Position numbers and translations under genes: made by a program
The notes under the pieces: generated by a model
Database searches by the model: none
Told to the model about the DNA's origin: nothing
What the model saw: only the letters and a program-made list of their open reading frames with translations
Assembly: GCA_029239935.1 (NCBI GenBank)
Contig: JARBTY010000177.1
Coordinates: 1-6,585, forward strand
Origin: Clostridia bacterium
GTDB lineage: Bacteria; Bacillota_A; Clostridia; Lachnospirales; Cellulosilyticaceae
Direction of reading: 5' to 3'
Length of the DNA stretch: 6,585 nucleotides
In this document: piece by piece, positions 6,292 through 6,585 of the stretch
Position numbering within the stretch: position 1 is the first letter of the stretch
How the letters are laid out: each line of letters starts with the position of its first letter

Positions 6292-6297
6292 CTCCTT
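6292..6297 (-). promoter_or_regulatory. Ribosome binding site deciding the DUF1653 gene start
   Basis: AAGGAG followed by AGG on the minus strand lies inside the reading frame opened by the ATG at 6315, 3 nt before the ATG at 6288 and 12 nt before the ATG at 6279. Its position rules against the 6315 start. The choice between 6288 and 6279 stays open, with 6279 better spaced from the whole purine-rich run. Confidence 0.65.
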
Positions 6298-6316
6298 CCG
6301 ATAGTCCTCAAGCACT

Positions 6317-6346
6317 ATTATAATCTACGCTGCACCACGGCGTCTA
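6317..6346 (-). promoter_or_regulatory. Candidate sigma-A promoter of the DUF1653 gene
   Basis: A perfect TATAAT (6322-6317) is preceded by TAGACG (6346-6341, 4 of 6 to TTGACA) with an 18-bp spacer on the minus strand. Initiation would be near 6310, just beyond the upstream ATG at 6315, which argues that this ATG is not translated. It sits directly after the his terminator. Confidence 0.55.
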
Positions 6347-6364
6347 TACTGCCCCCATTAAATA

Positions 6365-6387
6365 AGCCCTCTATATTAAAGAGGGCT
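6365..6387 (-). terminator. Terminator after hisE
   Basis: AGCCCTCT (6365-6372) and AGAGGGCT (6380-6387) form a perfect 8-bp GC-rich hairpin with a 7-nt AT loop. On the minus strand it follows the hisE stop by 15 nt and is followed by TATTTAA, a modest U-rich tail. It fits the end of a histidine operon, where hisE or hisIE is often last. Confidence 0.72.
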
Positions 6388-6402
6388 GTCTTTAGATTGG
6401 TT

Positions 6403-6585
6403 TTATTTGCGCTTGCTAAGTTCGCTTTCTACGTCCTGCCAGGTAAGTCCTTTTTCTGCCATGAGTACCGTCAAATGATACATTAGATCAGAAATCTCAA
6501 AGGCCAATTCCTTGTTGTCTTCTTCTTTGGCAGCGATAATGACTTCTGTACATTCTTCCCCTACTTTTTTGAGGATTTTATTAAC
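6403..6585 (-). CDS. hisE: Phosphoribosyl-ATP pyrophosphatase, C-terminal 60 residues (gene enters from the right edge)
   Basis: HisE removes pyrophosphate from phosphoribosyl-ATP, the second step of histidine biosynthesis, in the cytosol. The frame is open from the window edge to TAA at 6403. The visible part contains the MazG-like metal-binding pattern: [13 protein letters not shown] (EExxE at visible residues 10-14) and [13 protein letters not shown] (ExxD at visible residues 30-33), followed by the typical end [18 protein letters not shown]. The N-terminus is outside the window, so a stand-alone HisE (about 105-110 residues) cannot be told from a HisI-HisE fusion (hisIE, about 200 or more). 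The hairpin terminator that follows suggests it is the last gene of its operon. Confidence 0.92.
   Translation of the reverse strand, partial: VNKILKKVGEECTEVIIAAKEEDNKELAFEISDLMYHLTVLMAEKGLTWQDVESELSKRK

Noticed and set aside
1..6585. Search for mobile elements, CRISPR arrays, tRNA/rRNA, toxin-antitoxin or defence genes
   Set aside because: No transposase or integrase motifs, regular repeats, terminal repeats or RNA gene signatures were seen; the genes are all recognised housekeeping families apart from one DUF.

Overview
The window reads as an ordinary chromosomal housekeeping segment of a low-to-moderate GC Bacillota, most likely a member of Clostridia. This rests on strong AGGAGG-type ribosome binding sites, a Bacillus-type topoisomerase III with an atypical TOPRIM motif, a MutS2 protein, a cytosolic clostridial-type asparaginase and a DUF1653 protein. 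The species cannot be named from this sequence. Every gene lies on the minus strand, so the order below runs from high to low coordinates.

The segment starts with the last 60 codons of a phosphoribosyl-ATP pyrophosphatase (hisE or the HisE part of hisIE, 6403-6585), closed by a perfect 8-bp hairpin terminator. Next is a 71-residue DUF1653 protein (6064-6279) with its own TATAAT promoter, then an asparaginase (4999-5991) ending in a clear rho-independent terminator. A near-consensus promoter (4920-4948) then drives topB (2688-4874) and trmL (2193-2681), which lie 6 bp apart with the trmL Shine-Dalgarno inside the topB 3' end. A very AT-rich gap leads into a secreted SH3b-NlpC/P60 cell-wall hydrolase (1354-2055), followed by another rho-independent terminator. 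The window ends inside mutS2 (1-1215, N-terminal half), which has its own candidate promoter.

The functions are diverse: histidine biosynthesis, asparagine catabolism, DNA topology, wobble-base methylation of tRNA, peptidoglycan hydrolysis, and recombination or ribosome-rescue control. They look like a string of short independent transcription units, not one pathway. No mobile element, CRISPR array, tRNA, rRNA, riboswitch or novel multi-gene system was seen, and no intergenic gap exceeds 300 bases. The points most worth a second look are a sporulation sigma-G-like promoter match before the NlpC/P60 gene, the missing lid tyrosine in the asparaginase, the DAGREGE TOPRIM variant in TopB, and the start site of the DUF1653 gene.
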